This document shows positions 1-10,693 of a stretch of DNA of 64,000 nucleotides, piece after piece. Made by a program: the position numbers and the translations under genes. The stretch is from Glutinoglossum americanum (lineage: Eukaryota > Ascomycota > Geoglossomycetes > Geoglossales > Geoglossaceae). How positions within the stretch are numbered: the first letter of the stretch is position 1; the number at the start of each line of letters is the position of its first letter. The DNA is taken from assembly GCA_020080175.1 (NCBI GenBank), contig JAGHQL010000095.1, positions 1 to 64,000 of the forward strand. The letters run 5' to 3'. The notes below the pieces were generated by a model. That model had not been told where the DNA came from. It did not search any database and worked only from the letters and a program-made list of their open reading frames with translations.

Positions 1-662
1 GGTTGCGGCCCCGCGTGGGGGGGGGGTTGGAGATCGGGATCGGGATCGGAGGGGGGGGGTTTAGGTAATAAGGAGGGAGTGTGATGAGGGGAAAACGTGG
101 GGAGGGAGGGTGGCTAGCGTGTGCGGTCGTTCCGGCTTGTCGGGGTTTGCGCTCAAGAGTCGCTGGTAGCCAATAATACCGAGTATGTGCGAGCGAATTG
201 GTGAGGGGTTCGCAGAGGTGTGGGTGGGTGGGGCGGTGTAGTTCGAGCGACACGTGGGTTTCCTTGCTTAGATTTTAAGAGGGTGGTGGAGGATAAAGAA
301 CGGGGTGGTGGGCAGGGAAGGAGATCGAGGACGGAGAGTGAGGAAGGGAGAGAAACAGAGTGTTGATGGCCTGCCTCGCCAGGCTTAAGGCGGTCTTTTG
401 TTCCACGAATTGCAGCGGCAGGGCGAGTAGAAGATGGGAGAGGTGTGTGGTGTGTGTGGAGAGAGAGAGGTACCTAGATGATAACGCCGAGTAATGGTGG
501 GTGTGCATACATGCGAGGAGCTGAGTCGAAAGAGAAGAGAGAGAAAAAAGAAAAGGGGGAATTAAAACTTCTAGACACCGCCGAGGAATGGGGGAATGGG
601 AGAGTGAGCGGGGAGCGCTGGAAAAAATAAAAATAAAAATAAAATACAGTTCCACAACCATC
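1..662. other. Intergenic, G/purine-rich on + strand
   Basis: There is no supportable gene. The stretch begins with several runs of G (around 17-26 and 51-59) and is purine-rich on the + strand. An A/T-rich tract (aaaataaaaa units, about 625-647) lies just beyond the end of the pantothenate kinase gene and may belong to its 3' untranslated region. Confidence 0.6.
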
Positions 663-2209
663 TCACTCCCCACCCGCCTTCTTCCTCAACAGTCCTACAA
701 CCGCCCCTTCCTCATCTAAACTATTCCTCCTCCCCCAATTCCTCGGCCTAGTCTTCAAAAACGCCCCCACCGCCCCGAGATACCCTTCGTGCCTCAGAAA
801 ATACGCCTTCTTGACGCCTTCGCTCCAGAACTTGATGGCGTAGCTCAACGTGTTCATCGTCTGTCTGTGACCCCGGATGAAGGAGCCCCCGAAATAGATG
901 TTGGAGAGGTTGTGCTTTTCGGATTGGAGGTAGGCAATCTGTCCGATGTTGTTGGAGATCGCGTAGAGGAGGCTTCGTGACACGTCTTCGGGGGTGAATT
1001 TTCGGGAGGATTTTCGCCCGTCGGCGGGGGAGGTGCCGTCCTCTCGACACGACGATTCGCCGCCATCCTCGGCCTCGCGCTCGGCCTCCCGCTTCATTTT
1101 GAACACTTTCCCGAAGGAACTTGCGATCGTTGAGCTCTTGAGTCCGATCTTGCTGTAGTCTGTTCCGTAGATATCTCCGACGAGCATGTCGACTGCAGAG
1201 TTGTCGCCGCGCTCCGCCATACCCAGCATCTCGTCGAACGTCCGTGAGCCGGTGAGTAGCGAGAGGAGTCCCCAGAGTGTACCGCCGCCCAACGAGGTGC
1301 CGCCGATACGTTGGTACTGCGTGGGGCCCGAGACTTTGATCATGGAGACGCCGGAACCGATGTTGACGAGGAGATACGGGTAGATGTCGGCGCGGGCTTC
1401 GGCAAAGTGCATCGGGTCATTTTCGCTGTAGGTGAAGACTTCCTCAGGTATTTCGGTAATGAAGAAATCTAGACCTGATTTGGAAGAACGCAGCGTTAGT
1501 AACCCGATCGTTGCCCATAAAAATAGCGTGGTTTTGGTCCTATATTGGTCGATGCCACCCACCTATAATCAGACATTCCATCTCGTCTTCCCTCAGCACC
1601 TCTACACCCAAAGCTTCTCGTATCTTGTCGTAATATTTATATGCACCCCCTCCGGTCGCCATTACGCACAGTTCCCCCGGCCTCGACCCGTTGAGCTTCT
1701 GCTGCTTAATCTTGAGTTGTTTCATGAAGTCCAGACATGTGTCTATCTTCTCCGTCTCAAATGTGATAAAATTCAGCCGCCCACCAGGTTCCGTGGATCC
1801 CGGTTCCCTCGAAAAGTATACCAGTTTAGCCAATGAGCCTCCAATCTGTAACGGGCGAAGCCATCAGCACCTGCCACACCACCCGCAGTCCGACCTATTG
1901 AGGAAGGGGGTGGGGGAGACCACTCACATCAACGGCAATATGGCTGACCACCGCAGTATGGTTGGGTAGCCGGATGTCCTTTGTATCATGATGGCTTGCA
2001 TTACCAGCCGTCATGCTGCTCGGTTCTTCATTCACGATAAAAGCTCCTAGAACGTTGATCTTGACTGACCCTGGATGTGTGATGGTGCTATCGATAGCTG
2101 TGGTATCGGTCCTTCGCCGTCGCGCTGGGGCGGCGACGGATGCATTTGCGGCATTGGGATTAGATTCTACAACGTCGACAGCTTCCGCTCGTCGATCATC
2201 CGCCGACAT
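663..2209 (-). CDS. CAB1: Pantothenate kinase (eukaryotic, type II)
   Basis: This enzyme phosphorylates pantothenate with ATP, the first and usually rate-limiting step of coenzyme A synthesis. I read three exons: 2209-1928, 1845-1563 and 1474-663, with introns of 82 and 88 bp and GT-AG ends, giving 458 aa. The second exon opens with IGGSLAKLVYF, an ASKHA phosphate-binding motif. GGGAYKYYDKI and the block NIGSGVSMIKV followed by GGTSLGGGTLWGL are hallmarks of eukaryotic PanK. About 75 residues before the kinase core look disordered, and a charged insertion (KREAEREAEDGGESS) sits in the last exon. Translation could also begin at 2239, adding ten residues. Feedback inhibition by acyl-CoA is known for the family but is not shown by the sequence. 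It lies in the same window as PPCS and an acetyl-CoA transporter. Confidence 0.93.
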
Positions 2210-2473
2210 GGCGATACGATATGTTGTAGGCCAGCGCACCGGCGGATTCTTGAGTCGATATAAATGTTTGTTTGCATTGCGGGCGGAGTTTCGGAAGGCG
2301 GTGATGGGTTTTGAAGTCTCACTGCCGAAAAATTTAGCTAGCGATGGTGTGTCAACTATGCACTATGTTTAAAAATAGCCAAAATAACACGTAAAGAAAA
2401 GAAAACGTTAGTGAAGACGCGTAAATTAGTCATAAATTCAAGGCCGAAAAAAAGGTAAAAAAATATTACTACG

Positions 2474-2555
2474 CACCCCGCGTGGGACTCGAACCCACAA
2501 CCTCCAGATTTCGAATTTATAGAAGTCTGGCGCGCTACCATTGCGCCAGCAGGGC
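2474..2555 (-). tRNA. tRNA-Arg (UCU) with short intron
   Basis: The reverse strand folds as a cloverleaf. The acceptor stem is GCCCTGC with GCGGGGT, including G-T wobbles. The D arm is GCGC/GCGC around AATGGTA, the anticodon stem is CCAGA/TCTGG and the T arm is GTGGG-TTCGAGT-CCCAC. The sequence between the anticodon stem halves is 17 nt, which leaves a 7-nt loop with anticodon TCT and an intron of about 10 nt after position 37, the usual place. The A-box and B-box promoter motifs are intact. It decodes AGA. Confidence 0.9.
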
Positions 2556-3136
2556 TTAAGACAGATTTAGTCATGACTTAAACAAATGTTATTCCAGCGA
2601 GCAGCCTCGAATGCAAACGGACAGGGGACCCGGATTATGCCGTACCAATAACACCTTCACACACACTATCAACAAATGAAGGTCTGCCGTCATAGGTGGG
2701 CCTTGACCTAGAAAATTCTAGGTTTTTCTAGTCACCGCGTTCTGCTTCCTAGAGTCATTGTTAATGCTCCTCAGCGCACCGCGCGTATCCTGTCTGTGAC
2801 CTTTCCCCGAGTATGGTGGCGACGGGATTGGCGGCGAAGGCTTGGCGCCGAGACCTTATACGGGGCCTTTCAACTAAACCTCAACTGATGTCCTATTCAT
2901 GGAGTATAAGTTAAGATTGTCTGGCATCTACTGTTTCTCTCTCCGTCTACGCATCGCCTTTACTAATTAGTTATCGATATAAATAGGATCTAGGTCTGAG
3001 GCGGCCATCCGCTCTTCAGCCCGGGACGCCTTCGGAAGTTCATACATACATGCCAAAGGCAATGCTTTGGAGACCTCTGAATAATTTATTAGTCATAGCG
3101 TTATAGCTGTATTGGTGACCGAAGAAACACAGGCGC
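2556..3136. other. Intergenic, nothing recognised
   Basis: There is no coding signal of note. The stretch lies between the tRNA and the end of the PD-(D/E)XK-like gene on the same strand. A short A/T-rich patch (about 2961-2990) is present. Confidence 0.5.
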
Positions 3137-4662
3137 CTAGTCGCTATAACAATCGTTCTCTTTTTGCTCTTGCGCAATCTCCTGCAGCCGCTTCAAGACA
3201 ACATTTTCCACCCATTCCCCATACTTCTTAACCCCCCATTTCGCTAACACCTCTAAGGTGCTTATGATCTGAAAGATGCCTAAATATCCCATGGTGGAGC
3301 CCATGGAATGCGGACCTAATAGAATCTTGTCCTGGTCGTCAGCTTCTTTCTCTTCTCGCCGTACGGGGCGAGGTCTCGGTGCGACTCACCACCCTCTCGC
3401 TATCCTCTTCCCAATATGCAAAATACAAGCGCCAGTCATGTCCAACCACCGTTATCCCTGGAACAAGCCCCGGTCCATTCTTATCTATATTCATCTCCTT
3501 CATCTTCGCCAACCCCGCCGCGGACCAAATCCCTAGTTGCACAATTGGAGCCTCGCTTTCACAGCTTTTCTTCACTCCAAAATTAGCGATGATCGGCATC
3601 TTGCTCGTGCTATTAGAGAGTGATTGATTAATGCTTCGCGCATCGTCGGGGAGAACTTGGAAAGCTTTTTCTATGGCGGATAGGATAGAATGGGGCGGGA
3701 GGAGAGCGAGAATGTAATCGACTCGCTTTCTGGTGGTTGGCTGACCGGTTGCGGAGGTGGGAAGGAGGTGGGTGGGGGAGATGTTAGCTGTTCGTCTGTT
3801 GACGCTCTATGTCAGCGGCTACCCTTCAGCCAATCCGACTGCTATATTGAACATGGAATGGGGGATAAGATGAATGAGGGAGGGTGATCAACTCACACGT
3901 CCACTGGCCTAACCTGCTTTTCCAAATCTCCATAACCAATCACAAAATCCAACAATGGTCTCACAACTTCCGAGATCCATATACCTTCGCATGACCCTGT
4001 CTCCTCGCATTCCTTGGCCCTCTCCCTGATTTTCGTCACATTTTCCCATAGGTTCCGAAGCTTGTGGTTGGGGATGGAGGTAGTTGAATCGTATGCGGAG
4101 GGGGGTAGTCCCGTTCGGCCTTCTTCTAAGAGCCGTGTCTCGCATTTAACCTATAGATGATGGCGCGCATAGTTCATTAAGATCGACATGCAGCCAGTGT
4201 GATGCATAAGCGGACAGCTCGAGCAATTAAACTTACCTTTAAGCCTCTAGGAATCACAGCGTGCTGACTCTGGCGCCACCCCCAGACATTATCAAGGAAG
4301 TGCCTGACACTCGGCGGAACAGTAAGGCCTCCCCCAAGCTCCAATTTAAAGATCGGGGGACGTAGGTATTGCATATTAATTGTAGGTTTTGGCGGGTGGT
4401 TAAGTGAGGAAGACAGGTTCGAGGTTTTCTCACTTTGTGTGGTTGTCTTCTTGCTGACACCCAGCCTTCGACGTTTCGATAGCCTGGTGGGAACTACAGC
4501 TGGTGACCGTGAGCGTTTGCTTTGTCTCTGATTATGTCCGCTCATGTCGTCTGAGAATTGGGATGGCAGGCCGAGAATCCACGACTTAACTGACGATTGG
4601 CCATCACTGCAGAAATAGAGATTGCCAAGCTCACCAACATCAACATCAACACCAGGCCCCAT
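3137..4662 (-). CDS. PD-(D/E)XK nuclease-like domain protein
   Basis: I assign this to the fungal PD-(D/E)XK nuclease-like family (PDDEXK_12 type) from remembered sequence patterns. Exons: 4662-4237, 4150-3897, 3795-3390 and 3349-3137, about 432 aa. The N-terminal part is disordered and basic (SKRSRSPAVV, LSKRRRLG). It is followed by NVTKIRERAKECEETGSCEG, VRPLLDFVIGYGDLEKQVRP, KRVDYILALLPPHSILSAIE, IVQLGIWSAAGLAKMKEM and a C-terminal GPHSMGSTMGYLGIFQII. The core Asp is present in RVDY. The following (D/E)-X-K triplet appears as GVK in NFGVKKS, so the acidic residue seems lost and catalysis is doubtful. The last junction needs a 40-bp intron, shorter than any other in the window, and could instead be a frameshift. 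The biological role of the family is not known to me. A Met at 4662 is the best start I see, but upstream exons cannot be excluded. Confidence 0.75.
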
Positions 4663-4689
4663 AGTGAATACTGGATGGACGCGCCACAC

Positions 4690-6829
4690 CTAAGTGCCCC
4701 GATGTGCGGACGTAGTTATTCCTTGTGCTCTTGTCAACCTTTCTGAAGAGGAATTGCGCGTCTTTATATAACACGCGATTTTCGCTCCGGAATCGGAACA
4801 TCACAACGGATGATAGTCGGCGTCTCCGAGTCAGGGTCTTCTTTTTTCTGCGTAGTTTGTCCCTCTTCTCCGACAGGGTTACCACGCCTCCATAAAGCCA
4901 GACCTACAACATGAAGAATCCATTTGGATCATCCACCACCCGTATGTAGTGTGCTGATATGGGGATAGTAGATAGGGTGGCAGTTGTGGCTCGCGACCAC
5001 CAAGACGACATGGCGTTTCTAGACATCGCCTTCTTGGACCTCTCGGAATCCACTACTATACCGTTATCTTCAACTCAGCTGAAGCACTTATAATGGCTAG
5101 ACGTTCTAGCATTGGCACAACTAGCAAGAACAACAGCGAAGTTGGAAGTTGTGGGGGAATCCTTCCGGTGGGCGTCCTATAATAGACCCGGAGGTTGGGG
5201 GAGCGGTAACGCATGCAGTTCTAGGTAGTCTTTGCTGGGTACCGAAGAGTACGACGGGCAAGCCTTTGTTCTACCCGCGAGAGAATATGATAACTGCTAG
5301 GGCCTAGCATCAGTACGACGGTACGGAGAGCGGAAAGTGAAGGGAGAGTGGTAATATTCGCACTAAGGCTAGCAACCAGCCGAGTAGATAGAGGATAAAC
5401 ATCCTTTCGATACAGGCAGCACGGGAGCACCAGCCGATATCTCCAATTCTTTGATATTCCGGCTCACAGGACGTGTCCGCGCTCACCATTCACACACCAA
5501 TCTTTTACTCATCGTTCCACAAGACTGCAACACATCCGTCACTTAGGCAACGCAACCTCCGCATCTGGGACGGTCAAGCAGGTTGGCAATTTGCATATAT
5601 CCGGGCACTCGCGTAGAGTAAAGAAAGAGAGAAATGAATAAAAATAGGTGAAAGCGAATCTAGCCCGCTCTCATGTCACTCGATTTTCCACTCCTCTTAT
5701 CCATCAACACCGAATTATGTCCTCGTCATTCAACGGCTGCATACACACCCCTCCCCGACTGTCACACGCAATCTCATCGACTATGGGTGACGACGAATAT
5801 GGATAATGAGAGGGAGTCGAAAGCGATGGGAGAGCTACTAGGTGCTCTAGCAATCGCTTTTCTTCAGGCTCTTTGCACCTAGGGCATAAGTCCTCGACGT
5901 TGTGGAGAATGGCCAAGTGAACTCAGCATCGACCCGACCGACGACGGCAACGGAGTGTGGGTATTGGTAGGAACGAGCTAGAAAGGCCATCCTCCCAGGT
6001 AGAGGTTTCCACAATATCTTGAAGTCTCGAAAGCCCACTTGGGGGAATGCTGTGATGAGTTGTGTTGGCTTACCCGGCTCAGACGCAAATTAATCTTGGA
6101 CCCAATTAGATCCCAAGGTTTCGTCTGTGTGGTTTCCACCCACCATGACGCAGGCGGGTTTCCCCGCTACCTTTGGGATTTATACTTTTTTCTAAAGCTT
6201 GTCGTAGACTCCCCCCAAAAAAAAAATAAAATACTCCCATTTAGGACGAAAATAATATTACAACGTTTTTTTTTTTGTTTTATTGTGTTATTAAGCTACA
6301 AAGAAGCCGAAATTCGACTCCCAAATTAGTCTAGAAGAAAAAATTTTTCCCTTTTCCAGACGGTTCATCCTATCGCGGGTGTGGGGCCGGCGTTTTGAAG
6401 ACGCAGCCGTGAATGGAGCCCAACGCGTACCCTATTCTGAAGGGCTGGGTGTCGGTTAGCTAGAGGGCTGTATTGTATTGTCAGCGGCCGGCGTAAACTA
6501 GCCGCCGGATATGTGATGGGATTGAAGCGTCGGGTCGGCGTCATGATGCGGATAGAGGCATGATGCTGACGTGAAAATTTTTTGGTGCAAGGGATATTTA
6601 TTTATTTATTTATTTATTTATTTATTTTTTTCATGGGATAAAGATTAACTGAGGTTTTTAGTAATAGAAAAAAAAAATGATAAAAAAAATAAAATAGAGA
6701 ATGAGTAAACGTTCCGCTCAGTCGCGCCATACGGATGAGTAAGCGATCTTAGTGCTTTTTCGAGGAATAATTCCCTTAGTTTTGGGCTTTTCCGAGCGCA
6801 CGGGGAAACTTCATCTTGTTCGTCTAGCT
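4690..6829. other. Gene-poor stretch with decayed repeat sequence
   Basis: I find no intact gene. On the reverse strand at about 5704-5916 a fragment reads NVEDLCPRCKEPEEKRLLEH, recalling the zinc-knuckle-like tail of fungal Tad-type LINE polyproteins, but nothing else of such an element could be matched. Poly-A and poly-T tracts follow at 6218-6280. A perfect tetranucleotide tract (TTTA/ATTT)n lies at about 6594-6627, followed by A-rich sequence to 6695. Confidence 0.4.
6594..6627. repeat. (ATTT)n microsatellite
   Basis: About eight uninterrupted copies of a TTTA unit end in a run of T. It is a plain simple repeat in gene-poor DNA. Confidence 0.9.
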
Positions 6830-7290
6830 AAGTTGGCAAGGAGCGTGATAAGGAAAGGAGAAGTGGGTAAGGAGCGTGGATGAGGCACGGCCTCTCAAAC
6901 GGGATGGACTTTTCTCTAGAACAAATTTTCCGGCGGCGTAAAGAGCGTGGGTGGAGGACTGCCTCGAGAGGAATGAGTTTCCGGCGTGGCGGGTCTCCAA
7001 CAGGGCGGGTAGAGGATGTGGGCAAGGAAGCATCCGGGAGAACAAGCCTCCAACAGGATGGAGGGTGGGGGTAAAGAACGTTGGCGGAGAGCTACCTTAG
7101 ACAAGAAGTTCCCAACAAGGTGGGCAAGGAACGTGTGGAAGGAAGTATCCAACAGACCAAATTTCCGATAAAACAAGTTTCCAACAAGCCAAGTTTTTCG
7201 GCAGAACAAAGAGCGTGGGTAAAGAGCGTAGGCAAAGAAGCACCCCTCAAAACAGACCAAGTTTCCAACCAGTACGAATAAGCCCTCTCA
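6830..7290. repeat. Degenerate tandem repeat block
   Basis: The + strand repeats variants of a phrase such as aaggagcgtggg/aaagagcgtggg, followed by gaagcatcc, then caacaagac and aagtttcc, in diverged copies of variable spacing. At least seven partial copies can be followed from the first aaggagcgtg near 6839 to aagtttccaaccag near 7270. Open frames on both strands (for example 6916-7260) owe their length to this repetition and are not called as genes. The block stops shortly beyond the end of the 718-aa ORF. Confidence 0.6.
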
Positions 7291-7382
7291 TCAAATCCCC
7301 GCACTAGTCAATTATTTCCTCCGCGAAAGCAATCTTGTCACATGCAACAACACCACCTGCACCATGGCCCCTTGATTTCCCA

Positions 7383-9539
7383 TCACATCACATTCTGGCT
7401 CTGCATGCCCTGGTACGCCTGGCTCGCCCCAATATCCAGCATCCCATAGGCAGCAGCAGGCGGTGTGTAGGGCCCCTGACAGTAGCTCTCCAAGCTAACG
7501 AAGCAATGGTGTGGACGAGCCTCCTGACAGCGACCCGGATACACGGCGTCGAAGATGGCGCCGCTGGGGGACTCCCTTAGGAAGCTGCCGTACAGGCGGC
7601 AGAGCTGTGGGAAAGGTTGTTCGTATAGTGCGTTAGCCAGGATCTCGGGGGGTTCAAGGATGTGGCCGCTTTCAAAATTGGTGTAGAGGCCAAGCTCTGG
7701 CGAGTCGAATGGGTCAGGACTGTCTATAGTAGTCGCGTAGGTAGGCCAAAAGGAGTAGTCTGCGGGGCTGGTACTAAATTGGATCTGGTACTCATCGTCG
7801 CTCTTCGGTGACTGAAGCCAGACCTGTGCACCGTCCGATTGGCTAGTAGCCATTGGTGTACTCTCAGTGAGCTGTGGGAGAATGGGAACGGTTGCTCGGC
7901 TCTCTCGTTCGATTTTCCTCCTTTTGGCTCTCTCTTTGGCCTTGCTAAAGGGCACACCGCCTAAATTTTCCTGTCCGGCTTTCCTCTTAGCCTTTTCCCC
8001 AGGAGGTATGGCCTTGATAGGGGTTGGGGTCGGTAGAGAAGCGGAAGGGGACGAGGGCGTGGAAACTGGAACAGAACCGCCCACGGAAGGTTGATCGCCC
8101 AGTTGGATGACCCCGCTCATCGACAGCATCTTCTGCAGATGCGCCACTGGAGAATTGGGAAGGGATGAAGGTGTGGGGGTTGGCATGGAACCATCCGCGG
8201 GAGGCTGGTCATCTTTTTGAGGGGTCTCCTCCATCAATGCCTGTGGGGAAGTGGGAGGGGATGAGGCCGTGGGGATTGTGATGGAACCGCCCGCGAGAGG
8301 TTGATCGCCCAGTTGAATGACCCCGCTCATCGACAGCATCTTCTGCAGGTGCGTCGCTGGAGAATTGGGAGGGGATGAAGCTGTGGGGGTTGGCATGGAA
8401 CCATCTGGGGGAGGCTGATCACCCTTTTGAGGGTTCTCGTCCATCAATGCTGGTGGAGAAGTGGGAGGGGATGAGGCCGTGGGGATTGTGATGGAACCTC
8501 CCACAAAAGGCTGATCGCCCAGTTGAATGACCCCGCTCATCGACAGCATCTTCTGCAAGTGCGTCGCTGGAGAATTGAGAGGGGATGAAGGTGTGGGGGT
8601 TGGTATGGGACCATCTGGGGGAGGCCGATCATCCTTTTGAGGGGTCTCGTCCATCAATGCTGGTGGAGAAGTGGGAGGGGATGAGGCCGCGGGGATTGTA
8701 ATGGAACCGCCCATGAAAAAGTTAACCTCCCCTTGAAGGGCCCCGCCCACCTGCATCTCTAGAACAGCGGTAGGGGATGGGGGCGGGGAGTTTAGGGAAG
8801 AATTGTCCCCGGAAATTTGGTCCTCCCTTTGGAGGGCCTCGCCAACCGCCAGCATCTTCTGCAGATACATCTCCTTGCGCTCTGGCTTAGGCATGCTATC
8901 ACCGTCGATTCTGGCTTGGCCAAAGCCCTGCCTTTCAAGGCTGACGGGTTGGTTTACTCGGTGAATCGTGTAGGCATACAATTTCGGTATTTCGCCACGG
9001 ATCTCTCGCAGAACCCCGGAGACTGTCCACAGGTCGCCACCAGGCCCGCGGACATCCGGATACCAGCACACATCGTTGACCCTTAAGACTCCATACTCTG
9101 AAGTGCGAAGATTGATGACGGGGGCAGAGTTGCCTCCGGTTTCGAGACTTGGGATAAGTCTGTCGAAAAGCCAAAATGTATCGCCCCTTTGGTATCTAAA
9201 GCCGTCCGACCCGCCGTCTCTGTAAGCGATGCCATGAGCATATTGCCGAAATGGCTCCGTCGATATGCCGAGCTTGCTGTATCTTGCGGAGGAGTGATCG
9301 ATAAGATCCTTCATGTGAACAAAGCCAACCTCTCTCTGGAGTGCGATGACGCTAGATGGACTCTTATAGATCCGCAGAGCCGGAATACCATAGTCTTTCT
9401 GAGGGCTCTGGAGGGGAATTAGTACAATATTTCTGCCCCGCGGTGGCAGCGAGATGTCGTCACGGGTCGTTGGTCGCTTTACAAAGTAACGACAGACATA
9501 GATTCCACAATCTATGCTCGGCGATTCGGGTTTGCTCAT
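7383..9539 (-). CDS. 718-aa disordered protein with 70-aa tandem repeats
   Basis: This is one long uninterrupted frame of 718 codons; I do not recognise the family. The first 210 residues are mixed and look folded (GIAYRDGGSDGFRYQRGDTF, VNDVCWYPDVRG). The middle, about residues 225-480, is Pro/Ser/Thr-rich and built from near-identical 70-residue units beginning HLQKMLSMSGVIQLGDQP and containing SSPPTSPPALMDE. In DNA the units start near 8098, 8308 and 8518, a period of 210 bp, with a decayed fourth further on. A basic stretch near residues 490-530 (KAKRKAGQ, KERAKRRKIERE) could be a nuclear localisation signal. The C-terminal 150 residues are rich in Pro, Tyr and Phe. No signal peptide or membrane segment is evident. 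A minisatellite begins about 30 bases upstream of the ATG. Confidence 0.7.
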   Translation of the reverse strand: MSKPESPSIDCGIYVCRYFVKRPTTRDDISLPPRGRNIVLIPLQSPQKDYGIPALRIYKSPSSVIALQREVGFVHMKDLIDHSSARYSKLGISTEPFRQYAHGIAYRDGGSDGFRYQRGDTFWLFDRLIPSLETGGNSAPVINLRTSEYGVLRVNDVCWYPDVRGPGGDLWTVSGVLREIRGEIPKLYAYTIHRVNQPVSLERQGFGQARIDGDSMPKPERKEMYLQKMLAVGEALQREDQISGDNSSLNSPPPSPTAVLEMQVGGALQGEVNFFMGGSITIPAASSPPTSPPALMDETPQKDDRPPPDGPIPTPTPSSPLNSPATHLQKMLSMSGVIQLGDQPFVGGSITIPTASSPPTSPPALMDENPQKGDQPPPDGSMPTPTASSPPNSPATHLQKMLSMSGVIQLGDQPLAGGSITIPTASSPPTSPQALMEETPQKDDQPPADGSMPTPTPSSLPNSPVAHLQKMLSMSGVIQLGDQPSVGGSVPVSTPSSPSASLPTPTPIKAIPPGEKAKRKAGQENLGGVPFSKAKERAKRRKIERESRATVPILPQLTESTPMATSQSDGAQVWLQSPKSDDEYQIQFSTSPADYSFWPTYATTIDSPDPFDSPELGLYTNFESGHILEPPEILANALYEQPFPQLCRLYGSFLRESPSGAIFDAVYPGRCQEARPHHCFVSLESYCQGPYTPPAAAYGMLDIGASQAYQGMQSQNVM
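8098..8760 (-). repeat. 210-bp coding tandem repeat (3 good copies plus a decayed one)
   Basis: The phrase ccgctcatcgacagcatctt recurs with exact 210-bp spacing, each time in the same codon frame. Copies differ at scattered positions, and the fourth, near 8700-8760, is much diverged. Because the period is a multiple of three, unit gain or loss keeps the reading frame. Confidence 0.9.
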
Positions 9540-9572
9540 TTTTAAATCAAGGACTGGAAAAAATGTGCTATG

Positions 9573-9797
9573 ATGCTCTTCGGTTCGAAGGTTTGGCGAA
9601 TAGACAAGAGTGATCTTCGTTCAAAGGCTCGATAAAATGGACAATCGTGATCTTCGTTCGAAGAGCCGGTAAATAGACAATGGTGGTCTCGCTCGAAGGT
9701 CCGGTGAAATAGGCAATGGTAGCTCTTCAGTTCGAAGGCTTATTAAATAGACTATAGTGATCTTTTGACCCGAAGATTTGATAAACGGACTATGGTA
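9573..9797. repeat. ~37-bp minisatellite upstream of the repeat protein
   Basis: Six diverged head-to-tail units follow the consensus gatcttcrttcgaaggyt then cggtraatagacaatggt, with unit boundaries near 9573, 9613, 9650, 9686, 9722 and 9759. Lengths vary between 36 and 40 bp. The array occupies the probable promoter or 5' leader of the 718-aa gene. Confidence 0.8.
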
Positions 9798-10693
9798 TAA
9801 AGGGTTGGAAGGGAAGTCTGGTAAGTCGCAGTAGGGAGACACAATGAAGAGCTCTAACGGAAAGACAGGTGCGAGAAGCAGATATATAAGTAATAAAAAA
9901 AGTAGGGGCGGTACGGGGGACTGCATCGAGCTCCCCGAAGGTGTGTGGGTGATGATTGCATCGCCGTCAGCAGTCGGTCCAGTTCTGGCCATCCCGCATG
10001 CACGTCGAGCTGAAAAGATATCCCTGCCGCTGTATTTTATTTTCTCTTGAAGCGTTGCAGAGGTTTTGAACACACTGTTGATGACTTGGTTTGTCTGTCT
10101 GCGGGATTTGCTAGTAAAGATCTAAGCGATCTTATTGGCCTCATCCAGGGGAGAGTTAGTGTGGATATCGCCCAACTTGTGGAAGCGGGATTAAGATTCA
10201 CGGCTCGCTTTTTGGTTGGTTATGCGACCCAGAGACTCTACCTTTCCCGGCCTTTTCGCAATAGAATTCACAATTGGCTCACCAAAGACTTCACATGATT
10301 TGTGCTTGGAGTGTGGTTAGATACAAATGTCGAACCGCTCCCCCGGGTCGCACCTAGACATAAGTCAGTGGTCGCTGAAAAACAGGTCTGATATTTCTGG
10401 GTTAGTGTCGAAGCCACTGTCTGAGGTTCAGTGTATGAGCAGAAGACCCTTTTCCCGCATATATTGGCACGGGTTTCAGCGCTAGAGATCGACTCCGAGG
10501 ACGATGCGAGCATCGCTCTGTTGCCAGTTCACGCCCAATTATACAACAAGGTAACATGTAAATATACAACCTCAGAAAAAAATGAATTCGAATAGTAGCG
10601 AGTGAGCTTGGAGTAAAAGGGCTCGCACGTAAAAAATAAGGGCTGTCCTCGAGAGGCGCTGTTGCGGAGATCGAAAAGGAAGATTACATTTTT
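9798..10693. other. Intergenic, nothing recognised
   Basis: Short open frames occur on both strands but show no family pattern and no consistent composition. I see no RNA gene or repeat here. Confidence 0.5.

Noticed and set aside
9480-9539. Ulp1-protease-like string DCGIYVCRYF at the start of the 718-aa protein
   Set aside because: Only about ten residues resemble the catalytic Asp-Cys-Gly-type strand of SUMO proteases; the rest of that domain is absent, so the likeness is taken as chance.
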